Shown here piece after piece: positions 1 through 6,441 of a stretch of DNA of 6,942 bases. Each line of letters begins with the position of its first letter. Position 1 is the first letter of the stretch. The stretch is taken from assembly GCA_003157235.1 (NCBI GenBank), contig PMJC01000274.1, positions 1 to 6,942 of the forward strand, read 5' to 3'. The notes beneath the pieces are model-generated. The model made no database searches. It was not told the DNA's origin and was given only the letters and a program-made list of their open reading frames with translations. Source of the DNA: Methanosarcina sp. (GTDB lineage Archaea > Halobacteriota > Methanosarcinia > Methanosarcinales > Methanosarcinaceae). The position numbers were made by a program, and so were the translations under genes.

Positions 1-58
1 GTTATTGAAACGAATAATGAATATGGGAATTACTAAGTAAATGTTCTACATTTTTAAA

Positions 59-1625
59 TATGGAATCAAGTTCATATTTGTAAATAAAACTATTGCTTAG
101 GCATATGGGGCTCCCGAAGAGGACGTTAAAAAAGGTACTCACGTAAGAGAGGATCTTGGGGATGTTGCGTTTGAATTGAACAAAGGAGAAGGCATCTCCC
201 TGACAATTGAAGATGTCCTCATAAGGCTCAAAAAGTTAAAAAGAGTATCAGGGGGGAGGAAGTCAAGAATGAAAAATCAGGATCCTTTTTGAGATCTTGC
301 AGCGGGTCAATCCTAAAGAAGGGAAATACATACTTAGAATCATTATTGGGAAGCTTAGGCTGAGATTTGGAGACCAGTTTTTGCTCGAAGAATTTTCTAT
401 GGCCTTTGTCGGAGACAAAAAGTATCTAGGAAAAATCAAAGAAAGCTACAGCATCTGCACTGATATTGGAGAGCTTGCAGAAGCTTTTGCCGAATATGGC
501 TCCCAGGCTCTTGGACATTTTTCCATAAAATTGGGTCGCCCTGTCAAGTTAATGCTTGCTCAGCCAGTTGAAAATTTCGAAGAACTCGAAGAAAGAGTTC
601 CAGGGAAAAAGGCGGCTGAAGAAAAATATGATGGAGAGAGGGTACAGATCCATATAAACGGAAACGAGATCCAAGCCTTTTCTCGAAGACTGGAAAATAT
701 AACTTTCCAATATCCTGATCTCATCGAAGCTATTAGAAAAAGTGTTCTTGTAGACAAAATCGTGCTTGATGGGGAAATAGTTGCATATATTGAGGGTAAA
801 AAAAGAAATGAAAGAATAGAGTAATTATATTCATTCCAAAAACTTATCAAAGGCAAAGAAAATACTAAATTGAAAAATACATGGAACTATGCCCCGTAGA
901 TGTCTTCTTTTTCGACATTCTTTATCTGGAAGGAAAACCTCTCTTGAAAAAAATCCTACCCAATGAAAAGAACTCTTCTTGAAAAGTATGTAAAGGAATC
1001 AGGAGTAGTTCATTAGCTAGGAGAATTGTCACTGAAAACCTTGAAGAAATCGAAGACTTTTTTAATGAAACCCTGCAAAAAAGACTTGAAAGAATTATAA
1101 TTAAAGCTATGAATAACACTTCGATCTACGAGCCGGAAAAAGAAACTGGCTCTGGCTCAAATGGAAAGAAGAATATGCTGAGGGAATGAGGGAAACCTTT
1201 GATCTAGTAATTGTTGGAAAATATTATGGTAGGAGGCGAAGGAAGAGTTCATTTGGAGGTCTCCTTGCGCAGCTCTTAACGCAGAAAAGCAGCGTTTTGA
1301 AACCTTTACAAAAGTAGGCACAGGTTTCACGGACGAGGAAGCAAAAGAAATTGACAACTTGTTTTCAGAGCACATTGTACCTGAAATCCCAAAAAACTTC
1401 TTTATAAAAAGTAAAATGCTTCCAGATATCTTCATAGAACCAGTTGTGGTTATTGAAGTCCTAGGTACAGAAATTACAGAAAGTCTAGGACACACGGCTG
1501 GTGAGGGAAATGAAAAAATAGGACTTGCACTGTGTTTTTCTCGTTTTTTACGTATAAGATACGATAAAGAGCTACATGATGTCACGACAGTTAGAGAGAT
1601 CTGGAATTTGAAGGGAGGAATTTGA
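59..1625 (+). pseudogene. lig: ATP-dependent DNA ligase (archaeal type), multiply frameshifted remnant
   Basis: Archaeal ATP-dependent DNA ligases seal nicks through a covalent lysine-AMP intermediate. Joined frames give the end of the DNA-binding domain (AYGAPEEDVKK, from 101), the adenylation domain with active-site lysine in EEKYDGERVQIH (AAA at 624-626), motif III-like VDVFFFDILYLEG (about 890-928), motif IV-like RLERIIIKA (1082-1108) and motif V-like WLWLKWK (1147-1167), then the OB domain to the natural TGA at 1623-1625. In-frame stops are TAG 98-100, TGA 270-272 and TAA 822-824. Frame changes fall near 251-256 (G run), 873-877 (A run), 966-971, 1011-1014, 1133-1138 and 1265-1268. In motif IV the usual EG is ER (AGA at 1091). 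The first ~55-60 residues are not recognisable; homology is firm from 101 and plausible from 59. PolX follows after 87 bases, suggesting a former repair operon. The family call is secure; inactivity is very likely unless the assembly is faulty. Confidence 0.9.
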
Positions 1626-1701
1626 GGGTTTACCGGGGAACAAGAAAAAAGCAGAAGAAAATAAGTAAAAATAAAAGGGGAAAATAAAGTAAAATGAGGA
1701 A

Positions 1702-1705
1702 GAGG
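1702..1705 (+). promoter_or_regulatory. Ribosome binding site for the polX remnant
   Basis: GAGG lies seven bases before the TTG at 1713, inside a purine-rich linker (GAGGAAGAGG from 1696). It supports TTG 1713 as the start. An ATG at 1694 is out of frame and meets a stop after 13 codons. The sequence CCATTGAAA could be an original CCATGAAA with one added T, in which case the start is also a lesion. Confidence 0.5.
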
Positions 1706-1712
1706 AAAACCA

Positions 1713-3469
1713 TTGAAAAATCGCGAGGTTGCTGAGCTGTTTTATAATGCTGCTGACATTCTTGAATACCAGCAGGTTGAATGGAAACCACGGGCTTACA
1801 GGGAAGCAGCTGAGATAATAGCAAACCTTGGTGAGGATAATAGAAAAACTCTATGAAAGAAGAGGTCAAGATGGGCTGATTGAAATTCCAGGTGTGGGAG
1901 TATCTATTGCTGATCATATTGCTGAGTATCTAGAAACCGGCAAGGTGGATAAATTTAAAAAACTTAAAGGAAAAGCTTCTTCAGAAACTTCGGAATTGAT
2001 GGAAATTTGGGGACTTGGTGCAAGGAGACTGAAAAAACTTGCCGATGCCCTAGGGATAAGAACTCTTTCAGATCTCAAAAATGCAATCCTTGCTCACAAA
2101 ATTCGGGAGCTCAAAGATTTCGGAGAAAAAAGCGAAGAAAATCTCTTAAAGGCAGTTGAACATTGTGAGAAGAGTCACGATAGAATATCTATTGGAAAGG
2201 TACTTCCACTCGCAGAAGAACTCATTTCAGCCTTAAAAGCTAAATGTGAGAGTAAGATCTGTAAAATAGACCTCTCGAAGATAATCTACCCAGGCTCCCT
2301 TCGCAGGTTACAAAGAAACAATTCGGGATATCGATATCCTAGCTGAAGTAGAAAAAGAAGAAGCATTAAAGATAATGGAGGTTTTTGTCTCCCTTTCTGA
2401 AGTTGAACAGATCATCTTGAAAGGTAGCACAAAAAGCAGTGTGATTTTGAGAGGAGTAACATCTATTGACCTGAGGGTAGTCTCATCTGAAAGTTACGGA
2501 GCAGCTCTTCAATATTTTGCAGGTTCAAAGGTGCACAACATAGAACTTAGAAATATTGCCTTCAGGAAAGGTTACAAGCTTTCAGAATACGGTCTATATT
2601 CAAAAGAGTCCGGGGAACAAGTTGCAGGAAAAAGTGAAGAGGATATTTATAAAAAGCTGGGCCTTGCCTACATATCTCCCGAGCTTCGGGAAAACAGGGG
2701 AAAAATCAAGGCTGCTGCAAAAAATACTCTCCCGAAGCTTATAGAAGCTGGAGACCTCAGAGGAGATCTCCATATGCACACAAACTATAGCGAAGGTAGA
2801 GAGAGCCTTGAAACTATGATAAAGAAGTAGGAATCTCTTGGCTATGAATACGTCTCCATAACCGATCATTCTCGCTCTCAGAGAATTGCTAATGGAATGG
2901 GAATAGAAAAATTAAAAGTCCAATGGAAAGAAATCGGTAAACTCTCAAAACGCTTCAAGATAAAAATCCTTAGAGGTTCTGAGGTTGAGATCCTTAAAGA
3001 TGGAAGCTTGGATTATCCGGACGAAATCCTCAAAGAACTTGATATTGTAGTAGGAGCAGTACACTCCGGTTTTTCAGTCCCTAAAAAAAAAATGACCGAA
3101 AGGATAATTATAGCTCTGGAAAACAGGTACCTTGACATCCTTGCCCATCCTTCTGGCAGGCTCCTCGGGAAAAGGAAAGCTTATGAAGTGGATTTCGGAA
3201 AAGTTTTTGATACAGCGGTCGCAAATGGAAAAGTGATGGAAATAAACAGCCAGCCTTCTAGGCTTGACCTTAACGATGAGCTTATTCTTCTAGCAAAGGG
3301 TTTCGGCTTAAAGTTTTGCATTTCCACTGACAGCCATTCTATTTTTGACCTTGCGTTCATAAGATACGGGCTTGGACAGGCACGTAGGGGCTGGCTCGAA
3401 AAAAAGGATGTTGTGAATACGTATCCCTACTCCAACCTTAAGGACATTTTCAAAAAACTCAAGTTCTGA
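1713..3469 (+). pseudogene. polX: Family X DNA polymerase with PHP domain (PolX), interrupted
   Basis: PolX enzymes fill short gaps in DNA repair; the C-terminal PHP domain is a metal-dependent nuclease. Joined frames give about 585 residues, near full length: N-terminal domain from KNREVAELFYNAADIL, helix-hairpin-helix IPGVGVSIADHIAEYL (from 1882), palm motif ETIRDIDILAE with Asp codons at 2327 and 2333, and the third palm Asp in IDLRVV (2468). The PHP ligands are HMH (2771-2779), TDH (2861-2869), the Glu of GSEVEI (2981), GAVHSGF, LAHPSGR and STDSHS, all present. Lesions are a one-base insertion near 1838-1840, a one-base insertion (extra T) at 2308-2309, and TAG at 2828-2830 between MIKK and ESLGYEYV. 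From 2309 to the TGA at 3467-3469 the frame is otherwise continuous. The start is TTG 1713. Lesions are fewer than in the ligase upstream, so it may have been lost later. The TAG could in principle be decoded in a pyrrolysine-using methanogen, but the indels still break the gene. Confidence 0.92.
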
Positions 3470-3483
3470 TCCGATTCATATTG

Positions 3484-3598
3484 AGGACTTACGCAATTGA
3501 ATTACAGAATCAAGCACAATATACATTATGGCCAAATTCGCTCTTAGACAGTATAAGTTTTGATGTTATTTATTTCTCTGTTCAACTGCGTAAATCCT
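3484..3598. mobile_element. 115-bp MITE-like element with 18-bp terminal inverted repeats
   Basis: The left end AGGACTTACGCAATTGAA (3484-3501) and right end TTCAACTGCGTAAATCCT (3581-3598) are inverted repeats matching at 16 of 18 positions. The 115-bp unit is too short to encode a transposase and has no convincing gene. It begins 14 bases after the polX stop. No clear target-site duplication is visible on either flank, so the exact boundaries are not proven. The ends resemble termini of archaeal insertion sequences, but I cannot name the family. Confidence 0.6.
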
Positions 3599-3636
3599 TT
3601 CGTTTACTCAAGAGAGTAAAAAATACTACAGAAACA

Positions 3637-4002
3637 TCACACATCAGACAAGTCATCTTTGACCTGGCTACACTGCAATACACTTGTAATTCCACAATTC
3701 AAAAGACTCAATGATTTAAATATACCTTCACCTACACTTATTCCTTCTATGGCGCATTTTTTCATCAAACGATCGTAAAGGACTTCATTTTCACTTTTAA
3801 TAAAGTCGCACATTTCCGAAATAAATTCATCTGTTATAAGTGGCTCTTTTTTGTTTACCCAACTATCAATTGACTCGATCAGATATTGACGCATAGATTT
3901 ATTCTTTCCAAGATCCATAAGATTCGTAAAAGCACATTCGTCTATGCTTAGAATCCACTTACCAAGTTTATACTTAAACATATCTCTACTATCGTCTTCC
4001 AA
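3637..4002 (-). CDS. Hypothetical 121-residue protein
   Basis: I do not recognise this protein. The start is TTG at 4000-4002, supported by GGAGAG (4009-4014) six bases upstream; the stop is TGA at 3637-3639. It is hydrophilic and mostly charged, with no signal peptide or membrane segment. It has an acidic N-terminus (MEDDSRD), a Trp-containing helical stretch (YKLGKWILSIDE), several lysine-rich helices and four Cys (residues about 23, 65, 84, 103) without a metal-binding spacing. Codon use is ordinary and the frame is intact, unlike its neighbours. It lies alone between inverted repeats of a putative mobile segment and points against the repair genes. A role as mobile-element cargo or as a small regulatory protein is possible but unsupported. 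Confidence 0.6.
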   Translation of the reverse strand: MEDDSRDMFKYKLGKWILSIDECAFTNLMDLGKNKSMRQYLIESIDSWVNKKEPLITDEFISEMCDFIKSENEVLYDRLMKKCAIEGISVGEGIFKSLSLLNCGITSVLQCSQVKDDLSDV

Positions 4003-4008
4003 AAATAT

Positions 4009-4014
4009 CTCTCC
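4009..4014 (-). promoter_or_regulatory. Ribosome binding site deciding the TTG start of the 121-residue gene
   Basis: Read on the - strand this is GGAGAG, six bases before TTG at 4002. The next in-frame ATG is seven codons further in and has no comparable site, so the TTG start is preferred. Confidence 0.55.
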
Positions 4015-4043
4015 ACAATAATTAAATTTTCACAATAATTAAA
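4014..4043 (-). repeat. 13-bp direct repeat upstream of the 121-residue gene
   Basis: CACAATAATTAAA occurs at 4014-4026 and again at 4031-4043 (+ strand reading), identical and spaced by 17 bases from start to start. It abuts the ribosome binding site and sits where the core promoter and transcription start would be expected, so it could bind a regulator. A possible TATA-like stretch (TTAAATAT on the - strand) lies at about 4053-4060. Confidence 0.5.
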
Positions 4044-4052
4044 AGCTTCATG

Positions 4053-4060
4053 ATATTTAA
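4053..4060 (-). promoter_or_regulatory. Possible TATA box for the 121-residue gene
   Basis: The - strand reads CTTAAATATCA here, similar to the archaeal TATA consensus and about 50 bases before the TTG start. That would leave a leader of roughly 25 bases containing the ribosome binding site. The DNA is AT-rich, so chance similarity is likely; low confidence. Confidence 0.3.
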
Positions 4061-4070
4061 GTTATAATGG

Positions 4071-4110
4071 GGCTATAAGTGGCCTAGGTACCTAATCAGG
4101 TACAATAGCC
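4071..4110. repeat. Nested inverted repeat (hairpin)
   Basis: The outer arms are GGCTAT (4071-4076) and ATAGCC (4105-4110). The inner arms are GTACCT (4088-4093) and AGGTAC (4098-4103) around the loop AATC. The outer and inner stems are separated by 11 bases on the left and one on the right. It lies about 70-110 bases upstream of the - strand 121-residue gene and inside the bracketed segment. It may be a structural feature of the element or a regulatory site. Confidence 0.5.
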
Positions 4111-4329
4111 GTTATGATTGAAATTTTATGTTTTGGTCAGTTAAAGGTTTAGTATTTACTGTTTTCTCTGTTCAATTGCATAAGTCCTACGAAATTAATC
4201 CCCAAATCAAAAATGGTTATACTCTCTGGTTAGAAAATTGGCTTATTCCTATATAGTCTGTTAAACTTTTTGAACACACTTTGGCTTTTTTACATTAAAG
4301 GTTTTTTAAAAGCATCTTAAATGGTCTAT

Positions 4330-4360
4330 AGCTACTTTTAATACATAAAAGGTAGCTTTT
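4330..4360. terminator. Hairpin followed by T tract
   Basis: AGCTAC then TTTTA (4330-4340) pairs with TAAAA, a bulged G, and GTAGCT (4346-4357) around the loop ATACA; TTT follows. It resembles an intrinsic terminator in form, but no intact + strand gene ends here. It may be a relic of a lost gene or element. Confidence 0.35.
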
Positions 4361-4621
4361 ATTCCTTGTAGGTCATTCTTGGAAAGCTTTAAAAGCCTTA
4401 CATCTATAGTGATTTAGAGACAAAAATATGTTTTGCTATAAAAATTTATGCATTAATAGACACAACATAAACAGAAGCTTTGTTAGTAAAACTATTGGCT
4501 TTGCATCCTAATTTTTGCAGTGAAAGAAAAGAATAAAGAGTCAATGATATTTTACAGAGCTTTAGCTACACTATCAAAGAAACCTACCAAAATTAAATGT
4601 AAAATTTAAAAAATAGCAATA

Positions 4622-4795
4622 TTTTATGACAATGGTTGTTATCTTCGTAAAGTATGATATTTGTTGTTGTTAGGCAAAAAGGAAGTCATAGATCACTTCC
4701 AAAAATCACTATGGAATAAACTTACAGAACACTGGTTCCTTTATATACAATACTTGCGAAAGGAAAACGTATTGATCTTCTTCATTAGACTGGCT
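4622..4795 (+). pseudogene. Possible decayed ORF remnant, family not recognised
   Basis: One frame reads IFYDNGCYLRKV, TGA (4655-4657), then 46 open codons containing GKKEVIDHFQKSLWNKLTEHW before TAA (4796-4798). Aromatic and charged residues are spaced as in real protein, and it lies beside transposon-like ends, so a transposase fragment is possible. I could not match it to a named family, and no ribosome binding site or start is evident. It may be chance. Confidence 0.25.
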
Positions 4796-5058
4796 TAAGC
4801 AAAGAAAAATTAATAGATTTTTTCTAAATCTTATACAGATAGGAGTTATGTAGTCGATGGGTAAAATCAGATACAAGCAGCCTCATCTGAATTACTGAAA
4901 TTTAAACAATTAAGTATTTAATGTTGTTGTTTTTCAGTTCAACCTCATGGGCCCTAAAAGAGAGCAAAAACGAATGAATCGATTCAAGAGCGCATACACA
5001 AATCTGGACTTTTGAATATATAAATCTTTTAATATCCTCTGAAATCATGAAAGTTTAT

Positions 5059-5091
5059 CATTAATTTCACTAATTATTGACTGCAATCAAT
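5059..5091 (+). repeat. 33-bp direct repeat, copy 1
   Basis: This copy matches 27 of 33 bases with 6047-6079 in the same orientation; the shared core is ATTGACTGCAAT. Similarity continues weakly about 20 bases beyond on the right (CAGTAACT and CAGGAACT, then A-rich). The pair brackets the TetR-methyltransferase unit and could mark an old duplication or an integrated segment. Confidence 0.55.
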
Positions 5092-5181
5092 TCAAAACCC
5101 AGTAACTAATAAAAAGTCTTTAGAATCATGTTCTAATTAATTCTTGATGGCTGATAAAAGATAAGCTTTTCTGATGCTCGG

Positions 5182-5208
5182 ATCGAACCTTGTATCGAAA
5201 GTTGTATC
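5182..5208 (+). repeat. 12-bp tandem repeat at an orphan promoter
   Basis: ATCGAACCTTGT (5182-5193) is followed directly by ATCGAAAGTTGT (5194-5205) and then ATC. The units differ at two positions. They end just before a strong TATA box, the place where archaeal activators bind. Confidence 0.55.
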
Positions 5209-5209
5209 T

Positions 5210-5217
5210 TTTATATA
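5210..5217 (+). promoter_or_regulatory. Archaeal TATA box, orphan promoter
   Basis: TTTATATA is close to the archaeal TATA consensus. A transcript would begin near 5242. An ATG at 5245 follows a weak purine stretch but opens only six codons (ATG to TGA 5263-5265), so the gene it once served appears to have been lost. Transcription from here would run antisense through the methyltransferase remnant. Confidence 0.45.
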
Positions 5218-5253
5218 GATAATATTGAAAAAAGGCGTGAAAGTATGCTTTAT

Positions 5254-5747
5254 TTAGGTTTTTGAGAGTTTTATGGGTCCGTCTTCTGAGAGCTCTTTAT
5301 CGGAGAAACACAGCATGAAATATTTACCCCCTGTCTTAAGCACCCTCCAGACTTGTCGCGCAAAAACGGCCCTCTCCTCATCCATCATTGCATGAAACAA
5401 GCCAGAGTCGATGACTACATCGAACTCACCCGCCATGAAAAGACGGTCCATATGTAACATATTTCCGATTACAAAATTTACCTTAACCTGACTCTCTATA
5501 GTCTTTGCCTTTGCGCTGGAGATCGCAGCTTCAGCTAGGTCTATACCTGTGACATCATAGCCGTTCATAGCTAACATTATAGCGTTTTCCCCCTACCGCA
5601 CCCTATATCCAAAACCCGGCCAGGTTTGATCTCGTTGGCGTTTATAAGAGCCTGAAAAGCGGGTTGTGGGTGATCAAGGTCCCATGGCGGCACGCTCTTA
5701 TATGCTTCATCCCAGTATTTTAAAAATGCATTTGGATTTTTTTTATG
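5254..5747 (-). pseudogene. Class I SAM-dependent methyltransferase, frameshifted and C-terminally truncated
   Basis: The reading runs NPNAFLKYWDEAYKSVPPW from about 5741, through DHPQPAFQALINANEIKPG, into motif I VLDIGCGRG (about 5591-5615). A one-base deletion in a five-G run (5589-5593) then shifts the frame; the restored reading is GCGRGENAIMLA. The second frame (from 5592) gives GYDVTGIDLAEAA (acidic post-I residue), DVVIDSGLFHAM, VWRVLKTGGKYFMLCFSD and ends at TAA 5254-5256. The Rossmann core is complete, but the family's last ~40 residues are missing. No ATG, GTG or TTG lies in the first frame before WDEAY; upstream is a TAG (about 5754-5756). It therefore either was translated as part of the preceding TetR frame or lost its start. 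The substrate cannot be told; the family methylates small molecules or metalloids among others. Not functional as it stands. Confidence 0.85.
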
Positions 5748-5908
5748 GTCTCTCTAAATAAGTTTTCTTTCGATTGAAATTTTTGTAATAGAGTCATTTC
5801 GGTAATATTTGCCTCTTGTGCGATTCTGCGGGTAGTTGCATCCGCATATCCTTCGCTAATGAATACCTTTAAAGCGACATTCAAAATTTTTTCTTCTGTA
5901 TCTGGCAT
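5720..5908 (-). pseudogene. TetR-family DNA-binding domain, truncated
   Basis: Starts at ATG 5906-5908 (MPDTEEKILNVALKVF) and gives 62 residues before TAA 5720-5722. The sequence ISEGYADATTRRIAQEANIT followed by EMTLLQKFQSKENLFRETI is a classic TetR helix-turn-helix domain. TetR proteins are normally ~180-220 residues with a C-terminal ligand-binding domain, which is absent. The frame breaks just past an eight-A run (T run 5737-5744 on + strand). One extra A would join it to the methyltransferase reading without a stop, so this may be the N-terminus of a fused protein. No clear Shine-Dalgarno is seen; translation may be leaderless or weak. A 22-bp inverted repeat upstream fits autoregulation. 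Confidence 0.8.
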
Positions 5909-5952
5909 GATAGTAAAATTATTCTTTTCAACTATTTATGTTTTACTTTATC

Positions 5953-5974
5953 TACACCCTATTTTTAGGTTGTA
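5953..5974. promoter_or_regulatory. Likely TetR-type operator (22-bp inverted repeat)
   Basis: The arms TACACCCTA (5953-5961) and TAGGTTGTA (5966-5974) pair at 8 of 9 positions around TTTT. The site lies 45-66 bases before the TetR start at 5908, which is typical for an autoregulatory operator of this family. Assignment to the adjacent regulator is inference. Confidence 0.55.
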
Positions 5975-6046
5975 TTTTAATTACTACGAGAGTGCTAAGG
6001 AACATGAATACTGAGGATTTTTAACAATCTAGGGTCGCCAACCTAC

Positions 6047-6079
6047 CATTGATTTCACTGGCAATTGACTGCAATTAAT
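6047..6079 (+). repeat. 33-bp direct repeat, copy 2
   Basis: Second copy of the repeat at 5059-5091 (27 of 33 matching, same strand), 988 bases downstream and just beyond the TetR promoter region. It is followed by an A-rich run similar to that following copy 1. Confidence 0.55.
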
Positions 6080-6105
6080 CAGGAACTCAAAATAAAAAAA
6101 TTTTA

Positions 6106-6441
6106 TGTAAATGGATACATGACCATATTAATGATACAGTAAAATCTGATATAGCATAGTGAGAAAGGGGAGTAGAAAGTTCTATCTCGATTAGTTTAAT
6201 GGGTAATTGAAGTCGTTTCCGAAATATAGTTGTGATATACACAATCTTTGAAAGAAGTTATGTAGAAAATCAAATTCAAGTTCGATATTATACTCTATGT
6301 GATGAAAGTGTTAAACTAGATTACAGATCAATTATTTGATTTCATATGAAAAGACTTCGGCATCAAATGAAAGTTTTGTATGCTTCATACATGCGGCAAC
6401 GATTCATAGGTATGTGATTATAAAAGAAAGAAATTAAAGGT
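6106..6441. other. Intergenic region, no gene seen
   Basis: No coding frame is supported. It holds the 12-bp palindrome TTTCATATGAAA (6340-6351), a longer TTTGAT and ATCAAA pair around it, and a small hairpin GTATG-CTT-CATAC (6378-6390). It is the downstream region of the Lon gene on the - strand. Confidence 0.5.
6424..6437 (-). terminator. Possible T-rich terminator of lon
   Basis: Just after the Lon stop the - strand reads a pyrimidine run including TTTCTTTCTTTT. Archaeal polymerases often terminate on T-rich tracts without a hairpin. Weak evidence in AT-rich DNA. Confidence 0.3.

Larger units (their letters stand above)
3484..4188. mobile_element. Putative 705-bp cargo segment bounded by the same inverted repeats
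   Basis: A second right-end copy, TTCAATTGCATAAGTCCT (4171-4188), matches the left end at 3484-3501 in 17 of 18 positions, better than the nearer right end does. The two right ends share 23 of 26 bases (3573-3598 and 4163-4188). The segment encloses a 121-residue gene on the - strand but no transposase. It could be a non-autonomous transposon carrying cargo, or a MITE beside a solitary end of another decayed element. No target duplication was found. Confidence 0.4.
4191..5181. other. AT-rich region without an intact gene
   Basis: No open frame of useful length exists on either strand. The stretch contains a hairpin with a T tract (4330-4360), a 20-bp imperfect inverted repeat (4681-4700; GGAAGT and ACTTCC arms), short GTT runs (4661-4671 and 4922-4930), a 12-bp palindrome TGAATCGATTCA (4975-4986), a trace of coding-like sequence (4622-4795), and one copy of a 33-bp direct repeat (5059-5091). 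It reads as decayed mobile-element DNA. Confidence 0.55.

Noticed and set aside
1359..1625. Stand-alone 88-residue gene
   Set aside because: It is the C-terminal OB-domain part of the ligase pseudogene in its last frame; the start codon is internal to the domain.
1157..1917. Long - strand frames opposite the ligase and polX
   Set aside because: They are low-complexity, Ser/Phe/Leu-rich mirrors of lysine- and glutamate-rich coding sequence.
3481..3714. 77-codon + strand frame after polX
   Set aside because: It starts at TTG inside the left inverted repeat, crosses both MITE ends and overlaps the 3' end of the better-supported - strand gene; no ribosome binding site and no family-like sequence.
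4934..4958. Third copy of the right-end transposon repeat
   Set aside because: Only about 8 of 14 bases agree after GTTCAA; too weak to annotate as a feature.
5177..5193. tRNA T-arm-like sequence on the - strand (GGTTCGATCC)
   Set aside because: The flanking bases do not form the five-pair T stem, and no acceptor, anticodon or D arm can be found around it.
4014..6079. CRISPR array
   Set aside because: The repeats present are single pairs with unequal spacing and substitutions; no regular repeat-spacer series and no cas gene.
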